From Paenibacillus abyssi (lineage in GTDB: Bacteria > Bacillota > Bacilli > Paenibacillales > Paenibacillaceae): a stretch of 64,000 bases of DNA. The translations under genes and the position numbers were made by a program. Positions 17,328 through 27,080 of the stretch are shown piece by piece. The notes below the pieces were generated by a model, which did not search any database, had not been told where the DNA came from, and worked only from the letters and a program-made list of their open reading frames with translations. The DNA lies in assembly GCF_014640295.1 (NCBI RefSeq), contig NZ_BMGR01000009.1, forward strand, positions 124,001 through 188,000. The letters are read 5' to 3'. Numbering within the stretch: position 1 is the first letter of the stretch; each line of letters opens with the position of its first letter.

Positions 17328-18155
17328 CTACTGCCTGATATGTTCCATGATCAAACTTGCCGTCTCTTCCACAGCTCGATGCGATACATCAATAACCACA
17401 CAGCCAATGCGCTTCATGATATCCCCTGCATAAGCCAATTCCCGTTCAATCCGTTCTGTCGTGGCGTATGAGGCACTATCCGGCAGCCCGAGCGCTTTTA
17501 ATCGCTCCTTGCGGATCACATTCAAATAATGGGTCCCAATCGTCAAGCCGATGATTTTTTTCTTTGGAATCGTAAACAGCTCATCAGGCGGCTTGATTTC
17601 CGGCACTAAAGGCACATTTGCCACTTTGAACTTCCGGTGAGCCAGATACATGGACAAAGGAGTCTTGGACGTCCTAGAAACGCCGACGAGTACAATATCC
17701 GCTTTATTCACACCGCTCGTATCCTTGGCATCATCGTATCTTACCGCAAATTCAACGGCTTCAACCTTACGGAAATAATCCGCATCAAGCACATGATTCA
17801 GTCCGGGCTCATGCCTCGAGGGGCGACCGATTTTCTTTTCAAGACTGTCTATCAACGGTCCCAGCAAATCAATCGCAACCACGCCATTTTCCTTGCTCAT
17901 CCTGGAAATGCATTCGCGCAGATGCGGAATAACGAGGGTGTACAGAATGATAGCATGATATTGTTTTGCCAGCTTGATCACCCGTTCTATCGCTCCCTCA
18001 TCTTGGATAAATGAAGTACGGCGGATATCATATCGAACAGGATGGAACTGGGCGATGGCGGCTCTAACCACCAATTCGCCCGTATCACCTGCGGAGTCCG
18101 ACACGACGTAAATGACGACATCAGGTTGGCCTGATCCCGTTACCTCATTATTCAT
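17328..18155 (-). CDS. yqfL: Pyruvate, phosphate dikinase regulatory protein (YqfL, DUF299)
   Basis: A 275-residue bifunctional ADP-dependent kinase and Pi-dependent pyrophosphorylase of the DUF299 family, which switches PPDK or PEP synthase on and off by threonine phosphorylation. The N-terminus VIYVVSDSAGDTGELVVRAA and the P-loop-like VLVGVSRTSKTPLSMYLA (near residue 150) are family signatures. GGAGG lies 7 bases before the ATG at 18155. The gene is 22 bases after glyS. In B. subtilis ccpN lies between glyS and yqfL; here it is absent. Confidence 0.93.
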   Translation of the reverse strand: MNNEVTGSGQPDVVIYVVSDSAGDTGELVVRAAIAQFHPVRYDIRRTSFIQDEGAIERVIKLAKQYHAIILYTLVIPHLRECISRMSKENGVVAIDLLGPLIDSLEKKIGRPSRHEPGLNHVLDADYFRKVEAVEFAVRYDDAKDTSGVNKADIVLVGVSRTSKTPLSMYLAHRKFKVANVPLVPEIKPPDELFTIPKKKIIGLTIGTHYLNVIRKERLKALGLPDSASYATTERIERELAYAGDIMKRIGCVVIDVSHRAVEETASLIMEHIRQ

Positions 18156-18177
18156 GGCATGACCTCCCGTTTTTCTA

Positions 18178-20259
18178 CTACCAAACAATCTTGGAAAAAT
18201 CCGCAACTTTCGCTATTCCGCTGGAAATGCGTGCTAACGTCGCCAGACGGTTGAGGCGCACTGACTCGTCTTCCGCCATGACCATAACCTTATCGAAATA
18301 AGCAGTGATTACATCCTTCATGGAGGCTAAGCGGGTTAACGCTTCCGCCGCATCTCCTTCCGATAAGGCTTGCTGCACCAATGGGCTGGTCGCTTCCCAA
18401 CGGTCGAATAGCTGCTGCTCTTCCGGCTCGGCAAACAAAGATGGATCTACTTTATCTGTTGATGCTTTGGCCGCCAGATTGCTTACCCGGTTGAATGCAT
18501 CCGTCACGAGCTTAAAAGCTTCTTTTCCTTCCCCGCTCACGCTGGCAAAAACCGCTGAAGCCCGCTCTACGGTCAGACGCAAATGATCATAGCCTGATGC
18601 CATGACGGCATCAATAACATCATAACGAATGCCGTGATCGCCCAGCACGTTTTTGACCCTGAGCGCAAAGAACTCGTATAGTTCTTTACGAATTTCATCG
18701 CGGTTACGTTTCAAAGAACGTTTCTCATGGACATCCAAGGCGATATCGAATAATTCCCCGATCGGCAGGTTGAAGCCATGTGTAATAATAATCTGCACGA
18801 TGCCGGCCGCTTGTCTGCGCAGCGCGTACGGATCCTGCGATCCCGTAGGAATAATGCCAATCGAGAAACAGCCTGCGATCGTATCGATCTTATCGGCAAG
18901 ACTGACGATTGCGCCTACGGCCGAGGCCGGAGCCGTCTCACCCGCAAAACGAGGCTGATAATGTTCGAATACCGCTTTGGCGACTGCTTCCCGTTCACCT
19001 GCTTTACGTGCATAATCTTCCCCCATAATGCCCTGCAGTTCCGGAAACTCATAAACCATCTGCGTCACCAGATCGAACTTGCAGATATCCGCAGTCCGGC
19101 TGACGTCTTCCTTTGCTTGCCCGTCCAACCCGAGCGTTAATGCCAGTTGATCGGAAATAGCCCGAATTCTTCTGACTTTGTCCGCTGTCGTACCCAACTC
19201 TTCATGGTAAACGATCGTCTCCAGCTTGGCGAGCGCATCGGCGATCGGAAGCTTCTGGTCCTCCGAATAGAAAAACTTAGCATCCGACAATCTTGCGCGA
19301 AGCACCTTCTCATTCCCTTTTGCCACCTGCTCGATGGAAGTGCGATCGCCATTCCGAACCGTGACAAAGTACGGCTGCAGCACGCCATTCTCATCCATTA
19401 CCGGGAAATACCGCTGATGCTCACGCATCGAAGTGATGAGCACCTCTTGCGGGATTTCAAGGAACGACGGATCAAAGCTGCCAAACAGCACACTCGGATA
19501 TTCCACCAGAAACAGCACTTCTTCCAGCAAATCCTCTTTAACTGCAATTCTCCAGCCTTTTTCTGCAGCAAGCTCGTTGATTTGATTAATGATGATGCTC
19601 TCGCGCTCCTTGACATCTACAATAACCTGCTGTGCGCGAAGCTGCTCTACATAATCCGCCGGCTCCTGGACGACCGTCTCTGCACCCAAAAAGCGGTGGC
19701 CCCTCGTAACATTGCTGCTCATAACACCCGTAATTTCAAGCGGAATAATATCCTCGCCATATAATGCAGTTAACCATCGGATCGGTCTAATGAAACGAAG
19801 GTCATATGCGCCCCAACGCATATTTTTCGGAAAGGACATCGATGTGATCAGCGCGCGAAGCCCTTCTGATAGGATAGCCGCTGTATCCGTACCGATGCTG
19901 CTTTTGTTGGCGTAGACATATTCGACGCCTTGCAATTCTTTAAAATACAGCTGCTCCGGCTCGACTCCCTGGCTGCGGGCAAATCCAAGCGCGGCCTTAC
20001 TCCAAGCGCCCTGATCATCGATCGCGATTTTCCGGGAAGGTCCCTTCACTTCTTCATTGACATCCGATTGCTTCTCCGCCACTTCACGGACAAGCACCGC
20101 GATGCGGCGAGGGGTAGCATACGCTTCGATGTCGCCGCTCACAATGCGGGCGTCTTCAAGCCATTTTGCCATCTTATCCTTTAGCTGGTTCATCGCTCCG
20201 CGCACAAATCGTGCCGGCACTTCCTCCAGGCCGATCTCCAACAACAGATCCTTGGTCAT
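18178..20259 (-). CDS. glyS: Glycyl-tRNA synthetase beta subunit
   Basis: A 693-residue beta subunit of the bacterial alpha2-beta2 glycyl-tRNA synthetase; it carries tRNA recognition and an HD-like domain. The N-terminus KDLLLEIGLEEVPARFV is diagnostic, and the C-terminal anticodon-binding DALR-like region includes YDHLRLTVERASAV and SVRLNRLATLARIS. AAGGAG lies upstream of the ATG and overlaps the glyQ stop; the gap is 2 bases. The glycine T-box upstream of glyQ controls both genes. Confidence 0.97.
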   Translation of the reverse strand: MTKDLLLEIGLEEVPARFVRGAMNQLKDKMAKWLEDARIVSGDIEAYATPRRIAVLVREVAEKQSDVNEEVKGPSRKIAIDDQGAWSKAALGFARSQGVEPEQLYFKELQGVEYVYANKSSIGTDTAAILSEGLRALITSMSFPKNMRWGAYDLRFIRPIRWLTALYGEDIIPLEITGVMSSNVTRGHRFLGAETVVQEPADYVEQLRAQQVIVDVKERESIIINQINELAAEKGWRIAVKEDLLEEVLFLVEYPSVLFGSFDPSFLEIPQEVLITSMREHQRYFPVMDENGVLQPYFVTVRNGDRTSIEQVAKGNEKVLRARLSDAKFFYSEDQKLPIADALAKLETIVYHEELGTTADKVRRIRAISDQLALTLGLDGQAKEDVSRTADICKFDLVTQMVYEFPELQGIMGEDYARKAGEREAVAKAVFEHYQPRFAGETAPASAVGAIVSLADKIDTIAGCFSIGIIPTGSQDPYALRRQAAGIVQIIITHGFNLPIGELFDIALDVHEKRSLKRNRDEIRKELYEFFALRVKNVLGDHGIRYDVIDAVMASGYDHLRLTVERASAVFASVSGEGKEAFKLVTDAFNRVSNLAAKASTDKVDPSLFAEPEEQQLFDRWEATSPLVQQALSEGDAAEALTRLASMKDVITAYFDKVMVMAEDESVRLNRLATLARISSGIAKVADFSKIVW

Positions 20260-20261
20260 GC

Positions 20262-21140
20262 TTATTCCACTCCTTTCTTAAGCAGCGGGAACCCGAGGCG
20301 TTCACGTTCCTCCAGGTAGGTAGCCGCACATAAACGAGCCAAATTCCGAACACGCATAATATAACCGGTACGCTCCGTCACACTGATTGCTCCGCGCGCG
20401 TCCAATAGGTTAAACGTATGGGAGCATTTCAGGACATAATCATACGCCGGGAAAACAAGCTTCTGCTCCATCGTCTTCTTCGCTTCCTCTTCATACATTG
20501 CAAACAAAGAGAACAGCATCGCCGTATCCGATGTTTCAAAGGTGTACTTGGAGTGTTCAAACTCCGGCTGAAGGAAAACATCCCCATACGTTACGCCATC
20601 GACCCACTCCAGATCAAATACATTTTCCTTGTCTTGTATATAAGAAGCTAACCGCTCCATGCCATAAGTAATTTCTACCGCTACGGGAACAGCATCAATG
20701 CCTCCGACTTGCTGGAAGTACGTAAACTGGGTAATTTCCATCCCATCCAACCATACCTCCCAACCTAGTCCCCATGCGCCAAGCGTCGGCGACTCCCAGT
20801 TGTCCTCCACGAAACGGATATCATGATGAAGCGGATCGATTCCGAGTCGCTTCAAGCTCTCTAAATACAGCTCCTGAATGTTATCAGGGGATGGCTTTAG
20901 AATAACTTGGAATTGGTGATGCTGATACAGCCGGTTCGGGTTCTCGCCGTAACGGCCGTCGGCAGGCCTTCTTGACGGCTCTACATAGGCAACATTCCAC
21001 GGCTCGGGACCGATCGATCGCAGAAAGGTCATCGGATTCATCGTACCCGCTCCCTTCTCGACATCATAAGGCTGAACGAGAATGCAATTTTGCTCTGCCC
21101 AGAACTGCTGCAAGGTGAGAATCATTCCTTGAAAATTCAT
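20262..21140 (-). CDS. glyQ: Glycyl-tRNA synthetase alpha subunit
   Basis: A 292-residue class II catalytic subunit. [35 protein letters not shown] and the conserved [19 protein letters not shown] are family hallmarks; motif regions around [18 protein letters not shown] follow. The ATG at 21140 is preceded by AAGGAG and gives the canonical N-terminus; the opening to 21221 runs into the leader. A T-box riboswitch and sigma-A promoter lie upstream. It is followed by glyS after 2 bases. Confidence 0.97.
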   Translation of the reverse strand: MNFQGMILTLQQFWAEQNCILVQPYDVEKGAGTMNPMTFLRSIGPEPWNVAYVEPSRRPADGRYGENPNRLYQHHQFQVILKPSPDNIQELYLESLKRLGIDPLHHDIRFVEDNWESPTLGAWGLGWEVWLDGMEITQFTYFQQVGGIDAVPVAVEITYGMERLASYIQDKENVFDLEWVDGVTYGDVFLQPEFEHSKYTFETSDTAMLFSLFAMYEEEAKKTMEQKLVFPAYDYVLKCSHTFNLLDARGAISVTERTGYIMRVRNLARLCAATYLEERERLGFPLLKKGVE

Positions 21141-21219
21141 ACTCTCCACACTCCTTATCCAATTGAAAGGCTGTTTGCCGTTTGTACGGCGAAAGGCGCA
21201 TCCGAACCGGAACAAGGAC

Positions 21220-21468
21220 AAAAAAACCCCGTCCCTACGTCTGCAGCCAGACGTAGGGACGGGAGTTGCTCCCGCGGTTCCACCCTACTTGGTTTCCGGT
21301 ATTGCTGGGAACGGAAAGCTCCGTTCAACCGTAAACCCACTTTGTTTTCGAGTTCGTACTCCGGAGCGCCTTTCATCGTTGGCTTGCCCGGGCTTGCACT
21401 ATCCCCGGCTCGCTGCTGCCGCAAGAGCTCCAACGCTTACTTTCTCCATCACTGTCCGATATTGATAA
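21220..21468 (-). promoter_or_regulatory. Glycine T-box riboswitch of glyQS
   Basis: The T-box sequence AGGGTGGAACCGCGG is at 21272-21286. A terminator stem of 16 or more base pairs (CCCGTCCCTACGTCT and complement) with a T-run ends at 21220. In stem I, a GGC at 21368-21370, set in AAAGGCGCTCC, is placed like the glycine specifier of other glyQ T-boxes. The distal loop GGGGATAGTGCAAGCCC is also typical. Uncharged tRNA-Gly should favour the antiterminator. Confidence 0.95.
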
Positions 21469-21474
21469 TGAAGT

Positions 21475-21504
21475 ATTATAACCCTTTTGCCTGTGTAATG
21501 TCAA
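21475..21504 (-). promoter_or_regulatory. Sigma-A promoter of the glyQS leader
   Basis: The minus strand carries consensus TTGACA (21499-21504), an 18-base spacer and consensus TATAAT (21475-21480). The start point would be about 21468. Confidence 0.9.
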
Positions 21505-21540
21505 CACAAGGTTCATTCTATCACGGCAGTTCTTGTCCAC

Positions 21541-22287
21541 TCAGATCGGATAACGATCCATTTGGTCGAGGAAGGAACGTGATTTAAGCGTGAGGCCCAT
21601 ATGCGTATCCATCAGCTGCCTCATGCCCGTTTTCAGTTCCTTTTTCGTCGCATCCTTCACTTGAATGTTTCCAAGGCGGCGCATATCCATTCTTCGGAAT
21701 AATCGCATAAGCTTAAGTGCCCCTTCGCCCAATTCAAGCCGTGCAGGATCCTTGTCCGAGCACCTCCGGCACAATATTCCACCTAAGCGATAACTGAGGG
21801 AAAACTCGCCGTCAGTATTGCCACAGCTGATGCAAGCATCCATTTCCGGGCCGTATCCCGCCGCCTCCATCATTTTCATCTCGAACAAATGAATCGTAAT
21901 CTGTGGATCTTTCTCTTCAGCGAGCGCCTTCAAACAAGCCTTTAGCTGTTCGAAAACATAGGAGCCCGCTTCATCGTCCTGGAGCGCTTTATCGACAAGC
22001 TCTACTGCATAGGAAGCATAAGCCGCCATCATAAGCTGTTCACGCAGAACATGGTGAGATTCAATAATCTCACCATGATTAAGCGTACCGAGGCCGCTCT
22101 TTTTAAAAAAAACGAATTCCGCATGGGTGAACAGCTGAGCTAACGATCCATGGCGGCTTTTTAGTTTTTTTGCGCCCCGTATGACAATTCCTGCTTTGCC
22201 ATGTGTATTTGTAAGAATGGTTACGATTTTGTTGCCTTCCCCGTAATCCATGCTGCGGATAACGATGCCTTCGACCCGGTACAGCAT
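21541..22287 (-). CDS. recO: DNA repair protein RecO
   Basis: A 248-residue recombination mediator that works with RecR and RecF to load RecA. The OB-fold N-terminus (YRVEGIVIRSMDYGEGNKIV) is followed by a helical region and a four-cysteine zinc site, CISCGNTDGEF ... CRRC, around residues 150-180. GGGGGAG lies before the ATG. It is 21 bases after the small yqzL gene, the same order as in B. subtilis (era-yqzL-recO). Confidence 0.96.
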   Translation of the reverse strand: MLYRVEGIVIRSMDYGEGNKIVTILTNTHGKAGIVIRGAKKLKSRHGSLAQLFTHAEFVFFKKSGLGTLNHGEIIESHHVLREQLMMAAYASYAVELVDKALQDDEAGSYVFEQLKACLKALAEEKDPQITIHLFEMKMMEAAGYGPEMDACISCGNTDGEFSLSYRLGGILCRRCSDKDPARLELGEGALKLMRLFRRMDMRRLGNIQVKDATKKELKTGMRQLMDTHMGLTLKSRSFLDQMDRYPI

Positions 22288-22308
22288 TGTACTCCCCCAC
22301 TATCCCAT

Positions 22309-22464
22309 TTACTCCGTTAAGCTGATCTCCGCTTCCGTTTCCTCAGCTGCGGCCTGTAAATCTCCCGCCGACCCATGCTCTGCGAGCTGATCGACTTCTT
22401 TGTATAACAGAAAAGCATCCACATCCCCGGTCATCGCAAAATACGTCCATGAAAAATTCCGCAT
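22309..22464 (-). CDS. yqzL: YqzL family small protein
   Basis: A 51-residue protein starting MRNFSWTYFAMTGDVDAFLL, which matches the YqzL family pattern of aromatic start, TG(D/N)(V/I)D motif and YKE. The C-terminus is acidic (AAAEETEAEISLTE). The function is unknown. AAGGA lies about 13 bases before the ATG, a long spacing. It lies between era and recO, as in Bacillus, which supports the call despite the short length. Confidence 0.85.
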   Translation of the reverse strand: MRNFSWTYFAMTGDVDAFLLYKEVDQLAEHGSAGDLQAAAEETEAEISLTE

Positions 22465-22582
22465 AAGATGTAGTCCATCCTTTCCCCTTGAGAATGATAC
22501 TTCCCGGTATTAGGATGTGATGATCGAGATGTGGTTATCCTAGTGAATTAAAGGGAGCTCCTGAATCCCTTCACATCGGCTA

Positions 22583-23497
22583 TTAATCGTTGCGGAACCC
22601 AAGATCCTTGAGCACCCGGTCCTGATTGCGCCAGTCCTTCTTCACTTTGACCCACAGCTCAAGGAATGTTCTTGAGCCCAGCAGCGTTTCAATATCCTGT
22701 CTCGCCTGTTTGCCGACTTCCTTAAGCAGCGCGCCGTTTTTGCCGATGACAATACCCTTTTGCGAGTCCCGTTCGACATAGATAACCGCCCCGATATAGA
22801 CGACTCCGTTATCTTTAACACGCATATCCTCGATTTCTACGGCGATCGAATGAGGAATTTCCTCGCGCGTCATATGCAATATTTTCTCGCGAATCAACTC
22901 TGCGCAAACGAACTGCTCCGGGTGATCCGTCACTTGATCCGCAGGGTAATACTGCGGCCCCTCCGGCAAATATTGCAGCAATTGGTCCAGCAGCGCCTGC
23001 ACATTATTGCCCTGCAGCGCGGAGATCGGAACGATCTGCGCAAAATCATGCAGATCTTTATACTGTGCAATAATCGGCAGCAGCGCTTCAGGGTGAACCT
23101 TATCGATTTTATTAAGCACAAGCACGATCGGCGTATTTGTCTTTTTAAGCTTCTCGATGATAAAACGGTCTCCTCCGCCTAACCCTTCCGCAACATCGAC
23201 GAGAAACAGAGCAGCATCCACTTCACTTAGCGCATTCTCCGCGGACCGCACCATGAAATCACCAAGCTTGGAGGTCGGCTTATGAATGCCCGGCGTATCC
23301 AGAAAGACAATTTGCGCCCCTTCTGTAGTGTAGACGCCATGAATTTTATTGCGTGTCGTTTGCGGCTTGTCCGACATGATCGCAATCTTCTGCCCGATAA
23401 TTTGGTTGATCAAGGTTGATTTCCCGACATTCGGGCGTCCGACGATCGCTACAAAGCCGGAGCGAAAACGTTTATTCTCATTGTTATCCTGTTTCAA
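22583..23497 (-). CDS. era: GTPase Era
   Basis: A 304-residue GTPase that binds 16S rRNA and helps 30S subunit assembly. G1 [15 protein letters not shown]3 DTPGIHKP and G4 NKID are visible, followed by the C-terminal KH domain with [16 protein letters not shown]. The TTG at 23497 is chosen because AAGGGG lies upstream and no ATG is available near the N-terminus. It follows cdd by 5 bases within a tight operon reaching up to phoH and yqfD. Confidence 0.97.
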   Translation of the reverse strand: MKQDNNENKRFRSGFVAIVGRPNVGKSTLINQIIGQKIAIMSDKPQTTRNKIHGVYTTEGAQIVFLDTPGIHKPTSKLGDFMVRSAENALSEVDAALFLVDVAEGLGGGDRFIIEKLKKTNTPIVLVLNKIDKVHPEALLPIIAQYKDLHDFAQIVPISALQGNNVQALLDQLLQYLPEGPQYYPADQVTDHPEQFVCAELIREKILHMTREEIPHSIAVEIEDMRVKDNGVVYIGAVIYVERDSQKGIVIGKNGALLKEVGKQARQDIETLLGSRTFLELWVKVKKDWRNQDRVLKDLGFRND

Positions 23498-23502
23498 TAG
23501 TT

Positions 23503-23940
23503 TTACTTCCCCTTTCCACTCTTACCTGTATCCAGCACGAATGCGCCGGGCAGCAGCTCCGATACGGTTGCGATATGCCAATCTCCTTTGAGATTGCCCA
23601 TAATTACGGGCATATCCGGCGGACAAAGCTCAGCCATTACCTGGCGGCATACCCCGCATGGGGTGATCGGTCCTTCCGTATCGCCTACAACTGCAATGGC
23701 ATGAAACGCCCCTTTAGGCGTCCCGTCCGCAATCGCTCTGAATAATGCTGTCCTTTCCGCGCAATTCGTCGGCCCATAGGCCCCGTTCTCGACATTACAG
23801 CCGTAATGGACTTGGCCATCCTGATCAAGCAGCGCAGCGCCTACAGGAAACCCCGAGTAAGGCACATAAGCTCTTAATCTTGCTTCTGCGGCCGCGTGCA
23901 AAAGCGACTTCTCTTGTTCACCTAATTGCTGTTGTGCCAC
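23503..23940 (-). CDS. cdd: Cytidine deaminase
   Basis: A 145-residue zinc enzyme that converts cytidine and deoxycytidine to the uridine forms in pyrimidine salvage. Zinc and catalytic residues lie in CAERTALF (near residue 60) and PCGVCRQVM (near residue 96). The length is near that of the homotetrameric type. The GTG at 23940 has AAGGAGG upstream. It lies between dgkA and era, as in B. subtilis. Confidence 0.96.
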   Translation of the reverse strand: MAQQQLGEQEKSLLHAAAEARLRAYVPYSGFPVGAALLDQDGQVHYGCNVENGAYGPTNCAERTALFRAIADGTPKGAFHAIAVVGDTEGPITPCGVCRQVMAELCPPDMPVIMGNLKGDWHIATVSELLPGAFVLDTGKSGKGK

Positions 23941-23954
23941 GACAATTCGCCTCC

Positions 23955-24317
23955 TTATCGCGTTAACGTTTCAAGCAGCGGAGGGCCGAGGATCAATATT
24001 CCGACCACAACCGCAAAGATCGCGGTGACAAGCACCGCTGCCGCTGCCGCATCCTTCGCCGTTTTGGCAAGCGGATGGCGCTGAGGCATCGTCAGATCAA
24101 CGGCTTTCTCAATGGCGGTATTCATCAGTTCCATTGCGATGACTAATGAACAAACCCCAATCAATACCGCCCATTCCAATGGCGATAAATCAAGCAAGGC
24201 AGCCAGCACGAACACTGCTGCTGCTGCCCCTAAATGCACTTTCATATGCCGCTCAGTCCGTACCGCAAAACCAAACCCCTGCGCCGCATAACCTACACTA
24301 CGCAAGAAATGTCGCAT
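23955..24317 (-). CDS. dgkA: Undecaprenol/diacylglycerol kinase family membrane protein
   Basis: A 120-residue membrane protein with three hydrophobic segments. In Gram-positives DgkA phosphorylates undecaprenol for cell-wall lipid carrier recycling. ELMNTAIEKAVDL, near residue 63, is the conserved active-site motif, and RTERHMKVHLGAA is near the N-terminus. The ATG overlaps the ybeY stop as TAATG, so translation is coupled. Confidence 0.94.
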   Translation of the reverse strand: MRHFLRSVGYAAQGFGFAVRTERHMKVHLGAAAAVFVLAALLDLSPLEWAVLIGVCSLVIAMELMNTAIEKAVDLTMPQRHPLAKTAKDAAAAAVLVTAIFAVVVGILILGPPLLETLTR

Positions 24318-24814
24318 TATCGGTGCAAACCAGCTTTCTGTAGAACCGCTTCCTGCTTGGCAGTCATTTCAGCTTCGCTGGCAGCGTCTTGATGGTCATA
24401 ACCGAGCAAATGGAGGAATCCATGAACAAACAGAAAGCCGAGCTCTCTTTCCAAAGAGTGCCCGTATTCCTCGCTTTGCGCCTTCGCCCTTTCAACCGAA
24501 ATAATAATATCGCCGAGCATGCCGGAAAATGGATCCTGTTCATCTTCGCTTTCCACTTCAAATACAATGTCCGGCTCATCCTCGCCTTCCTCTTGCATCG
24601 CGAATGAGAGCACATCCGTAGGCCGGTCAATGCCCCGGTAATCTTTGTTCAACCGGTGAATTTCCGCATCGTCTACAAAAGTTAACGCCACTTCTCCCTC
24701 CGCGATCCCTTCGGCTTCCCCAGCCAGCCTTAGCAGTTGCTCCAAACGCTCAACGAACGACTTCGGCAGGTCGATGGTTTCTTGTTCATTATTCCATTCT
24801 AGTTGCAAACTCAT
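24317..24814 (-). CDS. ybeY: Endoribonuclease YbeY (rRNA maturation factor)
   Basis: A 165-residue metal-dependent RNase that acts in 16S rRNA 3' maturation and ribosome quality control. The zinc site is HGFLHLLGYDH near residue 131, and RPTDVLSFAM near residue 65 is also conserved. An acidic insertion (EEGEDEPDIVFEVESEDEQD) after the LSF motif is larger than in short homologues. It overlaps pgpH by 4 bases and dgkA by TAATG. Confidence 0.95.
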   Translation of the reverse strand: MSLQLEWNNEQETIDLPKSFVERLEQLLRLAGEAEGIAEGEVALTFVDDAEIHRLNKDYRGIDRPTDVLSFAMQEEGEDEPDIVFEVESEDEQDPFSGMLGDIIISVERAKAQSEEYGHSLERELGFLFVHGFLHLLGYDHQDAASEAEMTAKQEAVLQKAGLHR

Positions 24815-27063
24815 GTTAGCCGCTCCTTTGGTTTCACATCTTCGGGATATTCAATGCGTGAGTGGAAGATGCCGATGACGGTTTCTTTCAGTGTCTGTGC
24901 AATCTTATCCAATTCTTTCATCGTCAGATCACATTCATTGAATTGATTATCTTCAAGCCTGCCCTTGATAATTTTGTTGATCATGGACTCCACATGCTCC
25001 ATCGTCGGGTTGCGCAAGCTTCGTACCGCCGCTTCCACACAATCCGCGATCCCAACAATGGCCGCTTCCTTCGACTGGGCTTTCGGACCCGGATAACGGA
25101 AATCATCCTCTGTAAAGTCCGGCTCGATCCCTTGCTCCTCCGCCTGCTTCAAGGCCTTATGGAAGAAAAACTTCAAAAAGGTTGTCCCATGATGCTGCTC
25201 TGCAATGTCGCGCAGCGGCTTCGGAATGTTGTGGCTTTTAAGCATATCCACACCGTCGCGCGCATGGGCAATAATAATCGACTTGCTAAGCTTTGGATCA
25301 ATGGAGTCATGCGGATTTTCGATATTACTTTGATTTTCGATAAAATAGCTTGGGCGTTTTGTTTTGCCGATGTCATGATAAAACGATCCGACCCGGCATA
25401 ACAGCCCGTTCGCCCCGATCGCTTCTGCCGCAGCTTCCGACAAATTGCCGACCATCACGCTGTGATGATAGGTTCCGGGTGTTTCCGTAAGCAGCTTTCG
25501 CAGCAGCGGGTGATTCGGATTGGACAATTCGACCAGTTTTAATGCTGACAATATGCCAAATGTGACTTCGAAGAACGGCATAAGCCCGATGACAAAAATG
25601 GCGGTCAGCAGTCCGCTTGCGAAAATAAAACCAACCGAATAGAGCAGATCGCTGCGTTCAATCGGTTCTCCAACCATAATAAGCGCAAGCAATGCTATCG
25701 AACCGAATAAGCTGACCATGATGCCCGCTTTCAATATCGTCGACCGCTGGCTCGCACGGTGAATAGAGAACAGGGCGGCGAAGGATACAACGATAATGAT
25801 AAACCCATAATTAAAATCAAAGATCCGATCCTGGCTTACGTTAAACATCACGCTGCCAATCATCGCAAACAGGATGGAACTTATCATCGCCAAGTGAAAA
25901 TCAAGCAGCAGCACGATAAGCATCGTACCCATGGCGGCCGGCGCCAGATAACCTATAAAAGAGGTGTTCTGCGTCTGAGTGATGCCGATGATCTGCATAA
26001 TCATGAGGTTCAAGAAAAAGATCAACAGCAGCATCAATAGTTCTGAATTGCTGTAGCTGGACTTGGCCGGACTTAATGATGCCCCTGATTTATGCGATAA
26101 AAATAGATAAAGAACGAGTGCGAACAATGCTGACAGCATCAGCACGCCAAGATGCGGCCAATACGATTTCTTACTCTGGAGAAGTCCGAGCGCCTGCAAG
26201 CGTTCATATACCTCTTGTGTTATGAGATCGCCATCTTTAACGACGATATCGCCTTCATTCATGACCACTTTCGGCGTGTTCTCCTGCGCCAGCACACGCG
26301 CTTCATCCGTCGCTTCTTTATCAGCGAACTTATTGGGCATAAGGGCATATCTGGCCAACTCCTGAACGATTTCCCGCTGCGTCCGGTCGGATAGCGAGCT
26401 TGCGTTCACAAGTTCGGCTACCTTTGTGCGCGCGGTTTCCGCTTCGCGAAGCTGTTCATTCATCAGTTCCCGGACAATATCGCGCGTTACCGTTCTCATC
26501 TCGCTTAATTGTTCCGCGGTTAACCGGGGAAGCTTATAAAAGGTTTCTTCAGGAATCGTATATTGCTGATCTTTAACGATTCTCGCCATCTCTTCAAGCA
26601 GCGTAGCATTGTATGTACCGCTTGCTCTGTTCGTTCGAACGAAATCATCCACATAGGTGGAGTAACGCCTCGGAATCTCCGTGCGGTAAATATCGATTTT
26701 ATTCTGCTGTGTTACTTGGCTGTCCTTATTGATTTGCTCCATGCGTTGAAAGATCTGATCGACCAAATTTTCATTACGAAGCGCAACGATGTTAAATACG
26801 GTCTGTACACGTTCTGCCGCTTCCTGCTTGGCGATCAGTGTCGCTTTCTCGTCTTCCCATTGTTTCGGGGCGCGAATATCTCGGTCACTGTACTCGTTCA
26901 GCTGTATATTATACGTTTTTGGAACGAGATGCGGCGACAGGCTAAAATAGAAAAGGAGCACGAACAAACACAGCAGCAGCAAGCGAACCCCCTTGCTGTG
27001 TTTCCAGCCCGCTGCCCTGCTTGATGGAGAGATCGTCCGGTTTGTGACCTGATTTCGGTTCAT
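24811..27063 (-). CDS. pgpH: HD-domain membrane phosphodiesterase PgpH (7TM-HD, c-di-AMP hydrolase family)
   Basis: About 750 residues: one N-terminal membrane segment (residues about 25-45), an extracytoplasmic 7TMR-HDED region (about 50-300), seven membrane helices (about 300-480) and a cytoplasmic HD domain with TPGTYHHSVMVGNL, FYHDIGKTKRPSYF and IIIAHARDGVDM. Characterised homologues hydrolyse cyclic di-AMP. The ATG at 27063 is preferred; a GTG at 27072 lies too close to the AGAGG site. It is between phoH and ybeY (yqfF position in B. subtilis) and overlaps ybeY by 4 bases. Confidence 0.93.
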   Translation of the reverse strand: MNRNQVTNRTISPSSRAAGWKHSKGVRLLLLCLFVLLFYFSLSPHLVPKTYNIQLNEYSDRDIRAPKQWEDEKATLIAKQEAAERVQTVFNIVALRNENLVDQIFQRMEQINKDSQVTQQNKIDIYRTEIPRRYSTYVDDFVRTNRASGTYNATLLEEMARIVKDQQYTIPEETFYKLPRLTAEQLSEMRTVTRDIVRELMNEQLREAETARTKVAELVNASSLSDRTQREIVQELARYALMPNKFADKEATDEARVLAQENTPKVVMNEGDIVVKDGDLITQEVYERLQALGLLQSKKSYWPHLGVLMLSALFALVLYLFLSHKSGASLSPAKSSYSNSELLMLLLIFFLNLMIMQIIGITQTQNTSFIGYLAPAAMGTMLIVLLLDFHLAMISSILFAMIGSVMFNVSQDRIFDFNYGFIIIVVSFAALFSIHRASQRSTILKAGIMVSLFGSIALLALIMVGEPIERSDLLYSVGFIFASGLLTAIFVIGLMPFFEVTFGILSALKLVELSNPNHPLLRKLLTETPGTYHHSVMVGNLSEAAAEAIGANGLLCRVGSFYHDIGKTKRPSYFIENQSNIENPHDSIDPKLSKSIIIAHARDGVDMLKSHNIPKPLRDIAEQHHGTTFLKFFFHKALKQAEEQGIEPDFTEDDFRYPGPKAQSKEAAIVGIADCVEAAVRSLRNPTMEHVESMINKIIKGRLEDNQFNECDLTMKELDKIAQTLKETVIGIFHSRIEYPEDVKPKERLT

Positions 27064-27080
27064 ACGGGGCACATTCCTCT

